A DNA stretch of 64,000 nucleotides from Luzula sylvatica. Its lineage: Eukaryota > Streptophyta > Magnoliopsida > Poales > Juncaceae. Below the pieces are notes generated by a model. The model did not search any database and had not been told where the DNA came from. It saw nothing but the letters and a program-made list of their open reading frames with translations. The translations under genes were made by a program, and so were the position numbers. Location: contig OX326961.1 of NCBI GenBank assembly GCA_946800325.1, positions 47,145,415 to 47,209,414 on the forward strand, given 5' to 3'. Below, one piece after another: positions 14,066 to 26,556 of the stretch (its first letter is position 1; each line of letters starts with the position of its first letter).

Positions 14066-16689
14066 TTTCTTAGTGTTTGTCCAATTTGGTGAAATGTTAC
14101 GTAGTAAAAGATTCAATCCAAAGCATCTCAAAAACACGTTATTTGGGCTCCTCAGAGAGTTAAAAGATTGTTATGAATCGAAAAACAATCTTTCTTAGTT
14201 TTTGTAAAATTTGGCGAAAAGTTATGTAGTAAAAGATAGGATACATATGATCTAAAAACACATTATTTGAACTCCTAAAAGTCTAAAAATATTACTATGA
14301 ATCGAAAAGAATACTTTCTTAGTGTTTGTACAATTTGGTGAAAATTTACGCAGTAAAAGATTTGATCCAAACAATCTCAAAAACACGTTATTTGGACTCC
14401 TCGGAGCTTTAAAAGATCAATACGAATCGAAAAACAAACTTTCTTAGTGTTTGTAAAATTTGGTGAAAGTTACGTAGTAAAATTTACGATACAAATGATC
14501 TAAAAACATGTTATTTGAACTCCACAAACCGTAAAAAGATTGCTATGAATCGAAAAAAAACTTTCTTACTGTTTGTAAGATTTGGTGAAATGTTACGTAG
14601 TAAAAGATTTGATGCAAACCATCTAAAAAACGTTATTTGGGCTCCTCAGAGAGTTCAAAGATTGTTATGAATCGAAAAACAAACTTTCTTAGTGTTTGTA
14701 AAATTTGGTGAAATTTTATGTAGTAAAAGATACGATACAAATGATCTAAAAACACGTTATTTGAACTCCTTAAACTATAAAAAGATTGCTATGAATCGAA
14801 AAGAATACTTTCTTATTGTGTGTACGATTTGGTGAAAAGTTACGCAGTAAAAGATTCGATCCAAACCATCTCAAAAGCACGTTATTTGGACTCCTTGGAG
14901 CGTTAAAATATCAATACGTATCGAAAAACAAACTGTCTTAGTGTTTGTAAAATTTGGTGAAAAGTTATGTAGTAAAAGATACGATACAAATGATCTAAAA
15001 ACACGTTATTTGAACTCCTTAAACTGTAGAAAGATTGCTAGGAATCGAAAAGAATACTTTCTTATTGTGTGTACAATTTGGTGAAAAGTTACGCAGTAAA
15101 AGATTCGATCCAAACCATCTCGAAAACACGTTATTTGGACTCCTTGGAGCGTTAAAATATCAATATGTATCGAAAAACAAACTTTCTTAGTGTTTGTAAA
15201 ATTTGGTGAAAAGTTAGTTATGTAGTAAAAGATACGATACAAATGATCTAAAAACACGTTATTTGAACTCTTTGAAGTGTAAAAAGATTGCTATGAAACG
15301 AAAAGAATATTTTCTTAATGTTTGTGCAATTTGGTGAAAATTTACGTAATATAATATTCGATCCAAACCATCTGAAAAACACATTATTTGAACTCCTCGA
15401 AGCGTTAAAAGATCAATACGAATCAAAAAAACAAGCTTTCTTAGTATTTGTAAAATTTGTTGAAAAGTTATGTAGGAAAAGATACGATACAAATGATCTA
15501 AAAACGTGTTATTCAAACTCCTCAAAGCATAAAGGATTTCTAAGAATCAAAAATAAACTTTTTTAGTGTTTGTACAATTTGGTGAAATGTTACGTAGTAA
15601 AAATATATAATCCAAACCATCCCAGAAACACGTTATTTGGGCTCCTCAGAGAGTCAAAAGATTGTTATGAATCGAAAAACAAACTTTCTTAGTGTTTCTA
15701 AAATTTGGTCAAAATTAGGTAGCAAAAGATTTGATATAAACCATCTCAAAAACACGTTATTTGGGCTCCTTAGAGAGTTAACAGATTGTTATGAATCGAA
15801 AAACAAACTTCCTTAGTGTTTGTAGAATTTGGTGAAAAGTTATGTAGTAAAAGATACGATACAAATCATCTGAAAACACGTTATTTCAACTCCTTAAAGT
15901 GTAATAAGATTGCAATGAATCGAAAAAAAAACTTTCTTCGTGTGTGTACAATTTGGTGAAAAGTTACGTATGACCAGATTCGATAAAAACCATCTCAAAA
16001 ATACGTTATTTGGACTCCACGGAGCGTTAAATGATCAATACGAATCGAAAAACAAACTTTCATAGTGTTTGTAAAATTTGGTGAAAAGTAATGTAATAAA
16101 AGATACGATACAAATGATCTAAAAACATGTTATTTGAACTCCTTAAAGTGTAAAAAGATTGCTATGAAACGAAAATAATACTTTCTTAGTGTTTGTACAA
16201 TTTGGTGAAAAGTTACGTTGTAAAAGATTCGATCTAAACCATCTCAAAAACACGTTCTTTGGACTCCTCGAAGCGTTTAAAGATCAATACGAATCGAAAA
16301 ACAAACTTTCTTAGTGTTTGTCAAATTTTATGAAAAGTTATGCAGTAAAGATTCGATCCAAACCATCTCAAAAACATGTTTTTTGTATTCCTCTGAGCGT
16401 TAAAAGATCAATACGAATCGAAAAATAAACATTCTTAGTGTTTGTAAAATTTGGTGGAAAGTTATGTAGTGAAAGATACGAAACAAATGATCTAAAAACA
16501 CGTTATTCGAACTCCTTAAAGTGTAAAAAGATTGCTGTGAATCAAAAAGAATACTTTTTTAGTGTTTGTACAATTTGGTGAAAAATTAGGTAGTAAAAGA
16601 TTCGATCCAAACCATCTCAAAAACACGTTATTTGGACTCCTTGGAGCGTTAAAAGATCAATACGAATCGAAAAACAAACTTTCTTAGTG

Positions 16690-18940
16690 GTTGTAAAATT
16701 TGGTGAAAAGTTAGGTAGTAAAAGATACGTTACAAACCATCTCAAAAACATGTTATTCGAACTCCTTAAAGTGTAAAAAGATCAATACGAATCGAAAAAC
16801 AAACTTTCTTAGTGTTTGTAAAATTTGGTGAAAAGTTATGTAGTAAAAGATACGATACAAATTATCTAAAAACACGTTATTTGAACTCCTTAAAGTGTAA
16901 GAAGATTGCTATGAATCGAAAAGAATACTTTCTTAGCGTTTGTACAATTTCGTGAAAAGTTACGTAGTAAAAGATTCAATCCAAACTATCTCAAAAACTT
17001 GTTATTTGTACTCCTCGGAGCGTTAAAGGATCAATTCGAATCGAAAAACAAACTTTCTTAGTGTTTGTAAAATTTGGTGAAAAGTGACGTAATAAAAGAT
17101 TCGATCCAAACCATCTCAAAAAACATGTTATTTGTACTCCTCGGAGCGTTAAAATATCCATACGAATCGAAAAACAAACTTTCTTAGTGTTTGTAAATTT
17201 TGGTGAAAAGTTATGTAGTAAAAGATACGATACAAATGATCTAAAAACACGTTATTTGAACTCCTTAAAGTGTAAAAAGATTGCTATGAATCGAAAAGAA
17301 TATTTTCTTAGTGTCTGAACAATTTGGTGAAAAGTTACGTAGTAAAAGATTCGATCAAAACCATCTCAAAAATACGTTATTTAGACTCCTCGGAGCGTTA
17401 AAAGATCAATACGAATCGAAAAACATACTTTCTTAGTCTTTGTTAAATTTGTCCAAAAGTTATGTGGTAAAAGATACGATACAAATGATCTAAAATCATG
17501 TTTTTTGGACTCCTCAAAGCGTAAAAAGATATCTATGAATCGAAAAGAATATACTTTCTTCGTGTTTGTACAATTTGGTCAAAAGTTACGTCGGACCAGA
17601 TTCGACCCAAACCATCTGAAAAACATGTTATTTGTACTCCTCGGAGCGTTCAAAGATCAATACGAATCAAAAAACAAACTTTCTTAGTGTTTATAAAATT
17701 GGGTGCAAAGTTATGTAGTAAAAGATACGATACAAATGATCTAAAAACACATTATTTGAACTCCTTAAAGTGTAAAAAGATTGCTATGAATCGAAAAGAA
17801 TACTTTCTTAGTGTTTGTACAATTTGGTGAAAAGTTAGGTAGTAAAAGATACGTTACAAACCGTCTCAAAAACATGTTATTCGAACTCCTTAAAGTGTAA
17901 AAAGATCAATACGAATCGAAAAACAAACTTTCTTAGTGTTTGTAAAATTTGGTGAAAAATTATGTAGTAAAAGATACGATACAAATTAAACGTTATTTGA
18001 ACTCCTTAAAGTGTAAAAAGATTGCTATGAATAGAAAATAATACTTTCTTAGCGTTTGTACAATTTCGTGAAAAGTTACGTAGTAAAAGATTCAATCCAA
18101 ACTATCTCAAAAATATGTTATTTGTACTCCTCGGAGCGTTAAAGGATCAATTCGAATCGAAAAACAAACTTTCTTAGTATTTGTAAAATTTGGTGAAAAG
18201 TGACGTAATAAAAGATTCGATCCAAACCATCTCAAAAAACATGTTATTTGTACTCCTCGGAGCGTTAAAATATCAATACGAATCGAAAAACAAACTTTCT
18301 TAGTATTTGTAAAATTTGGTGAAAAGTTATGTAGTAAAAGATACGATACAAATGATCTAAAAACACGTTATTTGAACTCCTTAAAGTGTAAAAAGATTGC
18401 TATGAATCGAAAAGAATATTTTATTAGTGTCTGAACAATTTGGTGAAAAGTTACGTAGTAAAAGATTCGATCAAAACCATCTCTAAAATACGTTATTTAG
18501 ACTCCTCGGAGCGTTAAAAGATCAATACGAATCGAAAAACATACTTTCTTAGTCTTTGTTAAATTTGGCCAAAAGTTATATGGTAAAAGATACGATAGAA
18601 ATGATCTAAAAACATGTTTTTTGGACTCCTCAAAGCGGAAAAAGATATCTATGAATCGAAAAGAATACTTTCTTCGTGTTTGTACAATTTGGTCAAAAGT
18701 TACGTCGGACCAGATTCGATCCAAACCATCTCAAAAACATGTTATTTGTACTCCTCGGAGCGTTAAAATTTGGTGAAAAGTTATGTAGTAAAAGATACGA
18801 TACAAATGATCTAAAAACACATTATTTGAACTCCTTAAAGTGTAAAAAGATTGCTATGAATCGAAAAAAATACTTTCTTAGTGTTTGTACAATTTGGTGA
18901 AAAGTTACGTTGTAAAAGATTCCATCTAAACCATCTCAAA
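16690..18940. repeat. Tandem higher-order repeat, about 1.12 kb (9 monomers), two copies
   Basis: Rare variants pair at a constant distance. AAAGTGACGTAATAAAAG occurs at 17,081 and 18,197 (offset 1,116). ACGTTACAAACC follows GGTAGTA at 16,714 and at 17,838 (offset 1,124). The GACCAGATTCGA variant occurs near 17,594 and near 18,708. The offset equals nine monomers give or take small indels. The second copy has a shortened monomer near 18,768, where GAGCGTTAAAATTTGG joins two units directly. Confidence 0.85.
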
Positions 18941-19213
18941 AACACGTTATTTGGACTCCTCGAAGCGTTAAAAGATCAATACGAGTCGAAAAGCAAACTT
19001 TCTTAGTGCTTGTCAAATTTCGTGAAAAGTTACGTAGTAAAGATTCGATCCAAACCATCTCAAAAACATGTTTTTTTGTCCTCCTCGGAGCATTAAAAGA
19101 TCAATACGAATCGAAAAACAAACTTTCATAGTGTTTGTAAAATTTGGTGGAAAGTTGTGTAGTAAAAGATACGAAACAAATGATCTAAAAACACGTTATT
19201 CGATATCCTTAAA

Positions 19214-21179
19214 GTGTCAAAAGATTGCTATGAATAAAAAAGAATACTTTCTTAGTGTTTGTACAATTTGGTGGAAATTAAGGTAGTAAAAGATTCGATC
19301 CAAACCATCTCAAAAACACGTTATTTGGACTCCTCGGAGCGTTAAAAGATCAATACGAATCGAAAAACAAACTTTCTTAGTGCTTGTAAAATTTGGTGAA
19401 AAGATAGGTAGTAAAAGATATGATACAAACCATCTCAAAAACATGTTATTCGAACTCCTTAAAGTGTAAAAAGATCAATACGAATCGAAAAACAAACTTT
19501 CTTAGTGTTTGTAAAATTTGGTGAAAAATTATGTAGTAAAAGATACGATACAAATGATCTAAAAACATGTTATTTGAACTCCTTAAAGTGTTAAAATATT
19601 GTTATGAATCGAAACGAATACTTTCTTAGTGTTTGTACAATTTCGTGAAAAGTTACGTAGTAAAAGATTCGATCCAAACTATCTCAAAAACATGTTATTT
19701 GTGCTCCTCGGAGCGTTAAAAGATCGATACGAATCGAAAAACAAATTTTCTTAGTGTTTGTAAAATTTGGTGAAAAGTAAGGTAGTAAAAGATACGATAC
19801 AAATGATCTAAAAACAGGTTATTCGAACTCCTTAAAGTGTAAAAAGATTACTATGAATCGAAAAGAATACTTTCTTAGGGTTTGTACAATTTGGTGAAAT
19901 GTGCGTAGTAAAAGATTCGTTCCAAAACCATCTCAACAACACGTTATTTGTACTCTCGGAGCATTAAAAGATCAATACGAATCGAAAAACAAACTTTCAT
20001 AGTGTTTGTAAAATTTGGTGAAAAGTTATGTAGTAAAAGATACGATACAAATGATCTAAAAATACGTTATTTGAACATCTTAAAGTGTTAAAAGATTGCT
20101 ATGAATCGAAAAGAATATTTTCTTAGTGTTTGTACAATTCGGTGAAAAGTTACATAGAAAAAGATTCGATCCAAACCATCTCGAAAACACGTTATTTGGA
20201 CTCCTCGAAGCGTTAAAAGATCAATATGAATCGAAAAACAAACTTTCTTAGTGTTTGTAATATTTGGTCAAAAGTTATGCAATAAAATATACGATACAAA
20301 TGATCTAAAACATGTTATTTGAACTCCTCAAATCGTAAAAAGATTGCTATGAATCAAAAATAAACTTTCTTAGTGTTTGTCCAATTTGGTGAAATGTTAC
20401 GTAGTAAAAGATTCAATCCAAACCATCTCAAAAACACGTTATTTGGGCTCCTCAGAGAGTTAAAAGATTGTTGTGAATCGAAAAACAATCTTTCTTAGTT
20501 TTTGTAAAATTTGGCGAAAAGTTATGTAGTAAAAGATAGGATACATATGATCTAAAAACACATTATTTGAACTCCTAAAAGTCTAAAAATATTTCTATGA
20601 ATCGAAAAGAATACTTTCTTAGTGTTTGTACAATTTGGTGAAAATTTACGCAGTAAAAGATTTGATCCAAACAATCTCAAAAACACGTTATTTGGACTCC
20701 TCGGAACTTTAAAAGATCAATACGAATCGAAAAACAAACTTTCTTACTGTTTGTAAAATTTGGTGAAAGTTATGTAGTAAAATTTACGATACAAATGATC
20801 TAAAAATATGTTATTTGAACTGCTTAAAGTGTTAAAAGATTGCTATGAATCGAAAAGAATACTTTCTTAGTGTTTGAACAATTTGGTGAAAAGTCACATA
20901 GTAAAAGATTCGATCCAAACCATCTCAAAAACGCGTTATTTGGACTCCTCGAAGCGTTAAAAGATCAATACGAATCGACGAACAAACTGTCTTAGTGTTT
21001 GTAAAATTTGGTGAAAAGTCATGTAGTAAAAGATACGACACAAATGATCTAAAAACATGTTATTTGAACTTCTCAAAGCGTAAAAAGATTTCTATGAATC
21101 GAAAATAAACTTTCTTAGTGTTTGTAAAATTTGGTGAAATGTTACGTAGTAAAATATTCGGTCCAAACCATCTCAAAAA
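19214..21179. repeat. Dispersed satellite block, copy 3 of 3, ending at an LTR junction
   Basis: The block matches 741-2,545 at an offset of 18,473, rising to 18,634 after the 161-bp difference near 20,850-21,010. It ends at AAAAACAGCGGATATG, exactly as copy 1 does at 2,546. The satellite and the LTR edge were therefore duplicated together. Confidence 0.85.
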
Positions 21180-21221
21180 CAGCGGATATGTAGGCCCGGT
21201 CCCGGGCCCGCGCCCCGGATA

Positions 21222-22233
21222 TGTAAAAGATTCTACCCGGCCCCGGGCCCCCGCAGCGGATATGTAGGCCCGGTCCGGTTTCCCGATTCCCGAGATCACG
21301 CCATGACTTCGACGGGTACGATGCAAATAAGAAGATTAGATTCATATCAGTGCAAAATTGATTGCACACGAAGGGTTGATTGCTATTCTTCTTTTCCGTG
21401 TCACGTTGGTGACAATCCGCGCGTCCCACACCACGCGTCTTTCACCGTTCGTTAACGTCGCCGATTCACTCGATTTCGTCTCCGACAGAAATTACTCGTT
21501 CGAATCGATCACAACCGAAAGAGCCCCAATCGTGACTCCTCTACGTGTATCCACCTTGACTCGTAAGACGTCGGTCACGGGTGCAACTGCCTAGATGATG
21601 CACCGGCGAACTTGCTTGATTGTTTGATTCTCTATACCGGAAAACACCTTTTCACGGTTTCTCTCTCTTTACACCCTTTCTCTCTCTAGAAAGTTGTCTT
21701 ACAATTCTCTGGAATATTTTGAATTAATTAACTGAATGAACCCCACCAGATGAGAGAGAATTATCCTATTTATATCACATAGGATTAGGATGGGCCAAAA
21801 GACATGTATATCAAATATACACTCTTTCACACAGAAAGTTGCATGTATCTGTCCAGTATTCTGTCCATACGAAATTGGTAAATTCCTCTGATAGAAAATC
21901 AACCAACACGAAAGTTGTAGATAATCGTATTATCGACACGACCCAATTTGGCCCGGCCCAATTGGAGTTCGTATGCAACAGTTATGACTGTTTTACTAAC
22001 TTTATGTCAAACTGTTGCACCCTTTCGGTATTTCATATAAACGACACTAATACTTCGTTCATATGAAATATATTTCTATATGAAGGTTGTAGATAATCTT
22101 ATTATCTATCTTACCCAATTTGAACCATTCAAATTGGATTTTCCTACTGAAAGATATGACCACGAATGTACGCTTACATTCGTTTATCCTTGTGTACACT
22201 TTTACGGTTGATCATGAAACTGTATTTCCTTCA
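21222..22233 (-). repeat. 3' LTR of the minus-strand Copia-like element
   Basis: Aligned by eye with 28,652-29,663 it has the same length and about 17 substitutions outside the first dozen bases. In element orientation it starts TGAAGGAAATACAG and should end CCCCAACA. Here the last bases read CTTTTACA and run on into an extra 42 bp of LTR-like GC-rich sequence (21,180-21,221), so this terminus is altered. A TATA-like box lies at 21,766-21,776 on the minus strand. Confidence 0.88.
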
Positions 22234-22244
22234 GTCTCCCACTC
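22234..22244 (-). other. Polypurine tract
   Basis: The minus strand reads GAGTGGGAGAC immediately before the LTR start TGAAGG. It is the plus-strand priming site expected at this position. Confidence 0.7.
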
Positions 22245-24639
22245 AATTTCAGATCTACCTAAAAGGTACTCATGCATATCCAATATGAACGATTTTAGAG
22301 AATATAGGTCGCGTATCATATACCAAGCTACGCACATCTTATGTGCCAACTTTATAATCAAGCCCGACTTAGTACGACTCGTTGTGTGACCAAGTAGGTT
22401 CGGTTAACGATGGCAGTAGGCTGTTTCCATAGCACTACAAGCCCATGAGCTGGATCTAGTCACTCCATCATGGCTACCCATATTAACACGAAGAATGATT
22501 GTGATCGTTGTACCTATCTCGAATAGCGGTCATTAGTTCTCTTGTTAGCGATATCCGTTAATCAAAAGGCATGGTGGTAGTCATCCTTATATTTTGATTA
22601 ACTATACTTATTCCTCGTTTCCGAACTGATTTAACAAATTCAATCGATATTAACCGTTAATATCATTGACCAAGGCCTTGGTTTTCGTTAATCAATTCAT
22701 CGAGTGCCTAAGAGATATCTCTTCCTTTCGGAATAAACAATTCCTATCTTGGAGACTCACATTGAATTCCGTGTTTCGGACAATACCCAATGATGACCGT
22801 TTTAGCTCCCTGTTACGATGAGCGTAAGATCATATCAAAGCATTGTGTTACGCACGTAACGCAATCAATGGTCCCCTCAAGTATGAAGAACCTAATATCC
22901 TACTCGTCGCAAGTCCATCTATAATGACTAAACCATGTCATGGTCTCGCGGCTTCGGTCATATCCAATATATGTCACCTAGCATATATCTACGTTCCCGA
23001 TTCGACAAACACATTTGCCCTATGATTAGCAAAACATAATCATCTCCTCGGCTAACGTACTAGTGTACATGTTCAGTCTATTATCTGATAATGTAAATGC
23101 TTCACTCTTAAGCGAACTGAATCATGACTAGGGATGTTTAGAAATGAAACTTTAAGTGTGACGGTTTCACTGCACATAGTCCTCAACTATGTCGACGTCC
23201 ACACAAGTTCAAATCAGGGTTCATGTAATCAAATTACACAACCCGCACACAGTTTTCATATAAGGTGAATGCATAAAAATTTAAGTAAACAAAATTTTTA
23301 AAATGCACTCATATGGATTAAGTATTGGGGCGATGCAACGTTTACCTATGGGTATCTCCATACCCACAACCTGCGAGGACTATCGTATTAGATAACTACA
23401 CTCTACTCTCTTCTTCCTCCTCTAGGTATCTCATACCCATAGTCATCGCATGACATTCACGCGCGACTAGAGAGAGCGGTTTTGTAAACGGTTCCGCACG
23501 TTGCCGCTAGTGTTAATCTTCTTAAGGTTTGGAACATTTCCATATACCTATGATCACATCTTTTCACAAAATTTCACGGATCAAATGAAATTTTCTGAGT
23601 ATTGGCTAGAAGTGGTTGTGACCTCGGCATTTTTGACTTGTAGTATTGCGTCTCACGCAATCCACAACCATAAATCCGAAACTCGTGACTACTCGAGTTT
23701 GGTCATGTATCCTTGATCCATACCGCTTCCTTTTGTGATTCCTAACCACAATATACTCGCCTCCGTAAATAGAATCATTAATTATTGGTCATGTGGAACC
23801 TTTCCCCATAACCATGTTTTCGTTTAAGGAAATCATGTACACACTTTGTGATCAAAAGTCGTGCTACATATTTGGACGTGCCATATTTGGAAACAGTTGT
23901 TGTTATAACTCTTTATAATCAACACGTCCTTCACACCATTATAGATAAAATAAAATCCTGAATTCTTTCATAAAGTATTCAAGGATAAACTTCACCGCTA
24001 TTAATACAAATCCCGATGGGTTTAAATATACATAACCATTATGGATATATATGTATAACCATTATACATTCACAAGAGTTAGTCTCATGTAATCACATTA
24101 CATTCAAACTCGTGTGATTCCCTTGGATTTTAATGACGATGAATTAGACGCTTTATGTGTACGACGTATAGCCACATACATGTCATGACAGATATAATAG
24201 ATCCTCACATCAAATGTAAAGCATCGTATTATTATTTTCCGCCCTACTTGATGTCTCACATCGAGCCATAGAAAATTTCTGTCGTTCGACATTTCGATTT
24301 AACTCCGCCAAGGAGTTATATGTTGAAAACCATTTTCAACAATATGTCGATATACGTGCTATAATATAGAACGAGGAACTTCTTAGATCTATCCTATAGA
24401 TCTTCACGCTTAATTCATAAGCGGTCTCGCCTAAATTTTGTGTCGTTACAAGAAATATAACGCGACTCCCACTAACCTTCATGTGTACACAAAGTTTTCC
24501 ATTCGTTTCGACAATGTTATAACAGTTTATAACTTCGTCAAAACGAATATTCCAATTCCGAGAAGCTTTTTCTAATCCATCATATGGATCGTTAAATCGT
24601 GCATATCCTATCCCCGATTCTTATGAATCGAAAAAACCG
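22245..24639 (-). pseudogene. Decayed 3' half of the Copia interior
   Basis: By position this should hold the end of reverse transcriptase and RNase H. I could not read convincing motifs in it: frames are broken every few dozen codons. No other gene, structural RNA or tandem repeat is visible. The small open frames here have no supporting motif. Confidence 0.45.
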
Positions 24640-24900
24640 TAAGGTTGTGTCAAGTACACACCCTTTCATAAAATTTCTGTCAAGAAATTCGGTTTTGACA
24701 TCCATTTTGCCACATCACATAGTCATAATATGCGACCATGGTAAGCAGAATTTCGAGAATGTGAAAGCATGGCAACATGTGTAAACGTTTCTTCATAGTC
24801 TCACTATGAATTGCATGAAACTCTTCGCTACAAGCCTCGCTTTACATATATGCGTATTCCTATCCGTGCCGGTTCTCATCTTGAAAACCCATTGACATTT
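24640..24900 (-). pseudogene. Reverse transcriptase remnant of the Copia-like element
   Basis: On the minus strand 24,897-24,823 translates to CQWVFKMRTGT followed by CKARLVAK. This is the Copia N-terminal RT block (consensus xKWVFKxK ... YKARLVAKG). From 24,705 it reads MDVKTEFLD, the decayed form of the catalytic MDVKTAFLNG motif. The blocks lie in different frames with stops between them, so no enzyme can be made. Spacing fits a normal Copia RT, and the order relative to the integrase remnant at 25,379-25,621 is correct. Confidence 0.75.
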
Positions 24901-25378
24901 CACGGGTCTAACCCGGAAAGTAATGAAATCAAGTTCTAAATTTGATAATTTACACGGATCGAATCTCAGATTTCATGGCCTCTTGCCATATGAAATCTTT
25001 ATTTTTCATAGCATCCTTGTAGAATATCTAATCATCATATGATTTCGATCTATCATCATTAGCCACGACAAATCCGTATTTATCAGCATATGATATAGCC
25101 TACTTGATCTACAAAAAAGTCCTTTGTGTGTTCGACTCGTATTCATCAACTCTTGATGAAGTCGTGTCAACTTTCATCGGCTCAATGTTCATTTTTTCAG
25201 ATCTCGAACTCTTTCAAGATTTATTCTACTCCCACTAGCCCGCGTAGAGATAAGCGACAGCAAGTTCCCAACTTGTGCGCATCATGTCCTCCTCCAAGAA
25301 GGCATCTCTTCGAGCCACGAAAATCTTATTTTCGTCGGGACGTTAGAACTAATACCCTTTAGTTTCCTTAAGGATATA

Positions 25379-25621
25379 TCATAAACGAACAATTTTCAGA
25401 TTTGGGATTGAGTTTAATCGAAACATATTTCGAAATATACTCATATCCTCAAATCTGTATAAATGACAACTTCGGAACCATTCCGATCCATATCTCATAT
25501 GGTGTCTTTTGTACCGATTAGAAGGTTTTTGGTCCATATCATATATGCAACCATTCATTAGTGCCGCTGTCTCAAGGACGTATCCCCAAAACATTTTTGG
25601 GAGATCCGTTTGACTTATCAT
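25379..25621 (-). pseudogene. Integrase core remnant
   Basis: This minus-strand frame of 80 codons begins MISQTDLPKMFWGYVLETAA. It matches the well conserved Copia integrase segment (xLPxxFWGYALETAxYxLN) that follows the catalytic glutamate region. The normally following NRVPTKSV...TPYELW part is unrecognisable. No catalytic DDE residues lie in this piece. It is a relic. Confidence 0.65.
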
Positions 25622-26106
25622 TTATCGAACCATGTCCAACATGCGTTCAATTCCTCTTTTCGGACACATCTCAATGTTCCGAAATGAAAATAATCGTGAA
25701 ACGATTTCACAATCATGAATGATAATCAATATTTATAACTCAAATATCGCCTCTTCGATCCTATCGAAAAGTTTAGCTCAAATACTCGCCTTCTCGGTCC
25801 TATCGAAAAGCTTTGATTTTCTTGCTTAGTTGATTTCGTATTTCGTTTTGAAACTCTATGAACCTTTCAAAATCTCCGTTTTGGTACGCATTAAATAGAT
25901 ATTTTCATATCTACTTTAACCGTCCATAAACGTAACAAAATACTGATAGCCTCCTCTTGCCTCCGAACTTATCGGAACATTTACATATTAATGTAATTTC
26001 CAATAATTCGTTGAATCTTTCTCCAACCTTTGGAGAATGATGCCTTTTGTCATCTTGCCTAATAAATAAGTATCGCATTAATCAATCGAATCTAATTCGA
26101 ATGATT

Positions 26107-26556
26107 CTAGCAATCCATCATATGGAATCTAGATACACGTATCTCGTTTATATGGCCAAGACGGCGAAGCCAAAAGAAGCAATCAACTTCTAGGTTTAAT
26201 CCTCCTCGTATTTCACCATTCTTTGAGTCATTAGTTTGGACAACTCCTTGTCCGAACTTTCTGTTTTGAAAATATTTTCCCAAAATACCCTTAGACATAA
26301 ATTTCTTTCGATCCCTCCTTTGAATTACAAGGACATCCACGCATCTATATACATTGGATTCCTCGGATACTCCGAGCATCTCCAATTCAATTTTAAATCG
26401 CATCTCATGCAATTCAGGGATCGACTTATCTATCGAATGCATATGATATTCGGTCACGAAGATCAAATCTCGTACCAACAACACACGAGTGTTAATCAAA
26501 GACCCATAAGGCGTCTCAAAATTAACCAACTCTTTGAGCCGCATTGAACCATTCAA
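26107..26556 (-). pseudogene. GAG pre-integrase region remnant
   Basis: This is the longest surviving frame of the element (149 codons). Near its C-terminus it reads WLRRLGHINEIRVSRF, a decayed copy of the Copia pre-integrase motif LWHxRLGHINxxRL. It is followed by HMMDC. It lies upstream of the integrase remnant, as expected. The rest of the frame shows weak resemblance only. An opposite-strand frame at 26,236-26,547 is a shadow. Confidence 0.6.

Larger units (their letters stand above)
1..21179. repeat. AT-rich tandem satellite, 123-124 bp monomer in A/B dimers
   Basis: The whole stretch is head-to-tail copies of one monomer, broken only by an LTR fragment at 2,546-2,804. Successive GAATCG landmarks at 389, 513 and 636 give periods of 124 and 123. 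Two monomer types mostly alternate. Type A carries TTCGATCCAAACCATCTC and ends in GGACTCCTCGGAGCG. Type B carries ACGATACAAATGATCTAAAA and ends in GAACTCCTTAAAGTG. The dimer is therefore about 247 bp. Monomers differ by point changes and small indels, and runs of like type occur, so the array is not freshly homogenised. Many 60-95 aa open frames recur at the dimer period and are by-products of the repeat. A centromeric, pericentromeric or heterochromatic knob position is plausible, but the sequence alone cannot decide. I do not recognise the family. Confidence 0.97.

Noticed and set aside
1..21179. Dozens of 60-95 codon open frames in the satellite (for example KQTFLVFVKFGEKLCSKRYD types)
   Set aside because: They recur with the dimer period on both strands, are all variants of one another, and have no start context or protein motif. 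They are what an AT-rich repeat yields by chance.
1..21179. CRISPR-like regular repeats
   Set aside because: Units are contiguous without unique spacers, 123 bp long, and in a plant chromosome.
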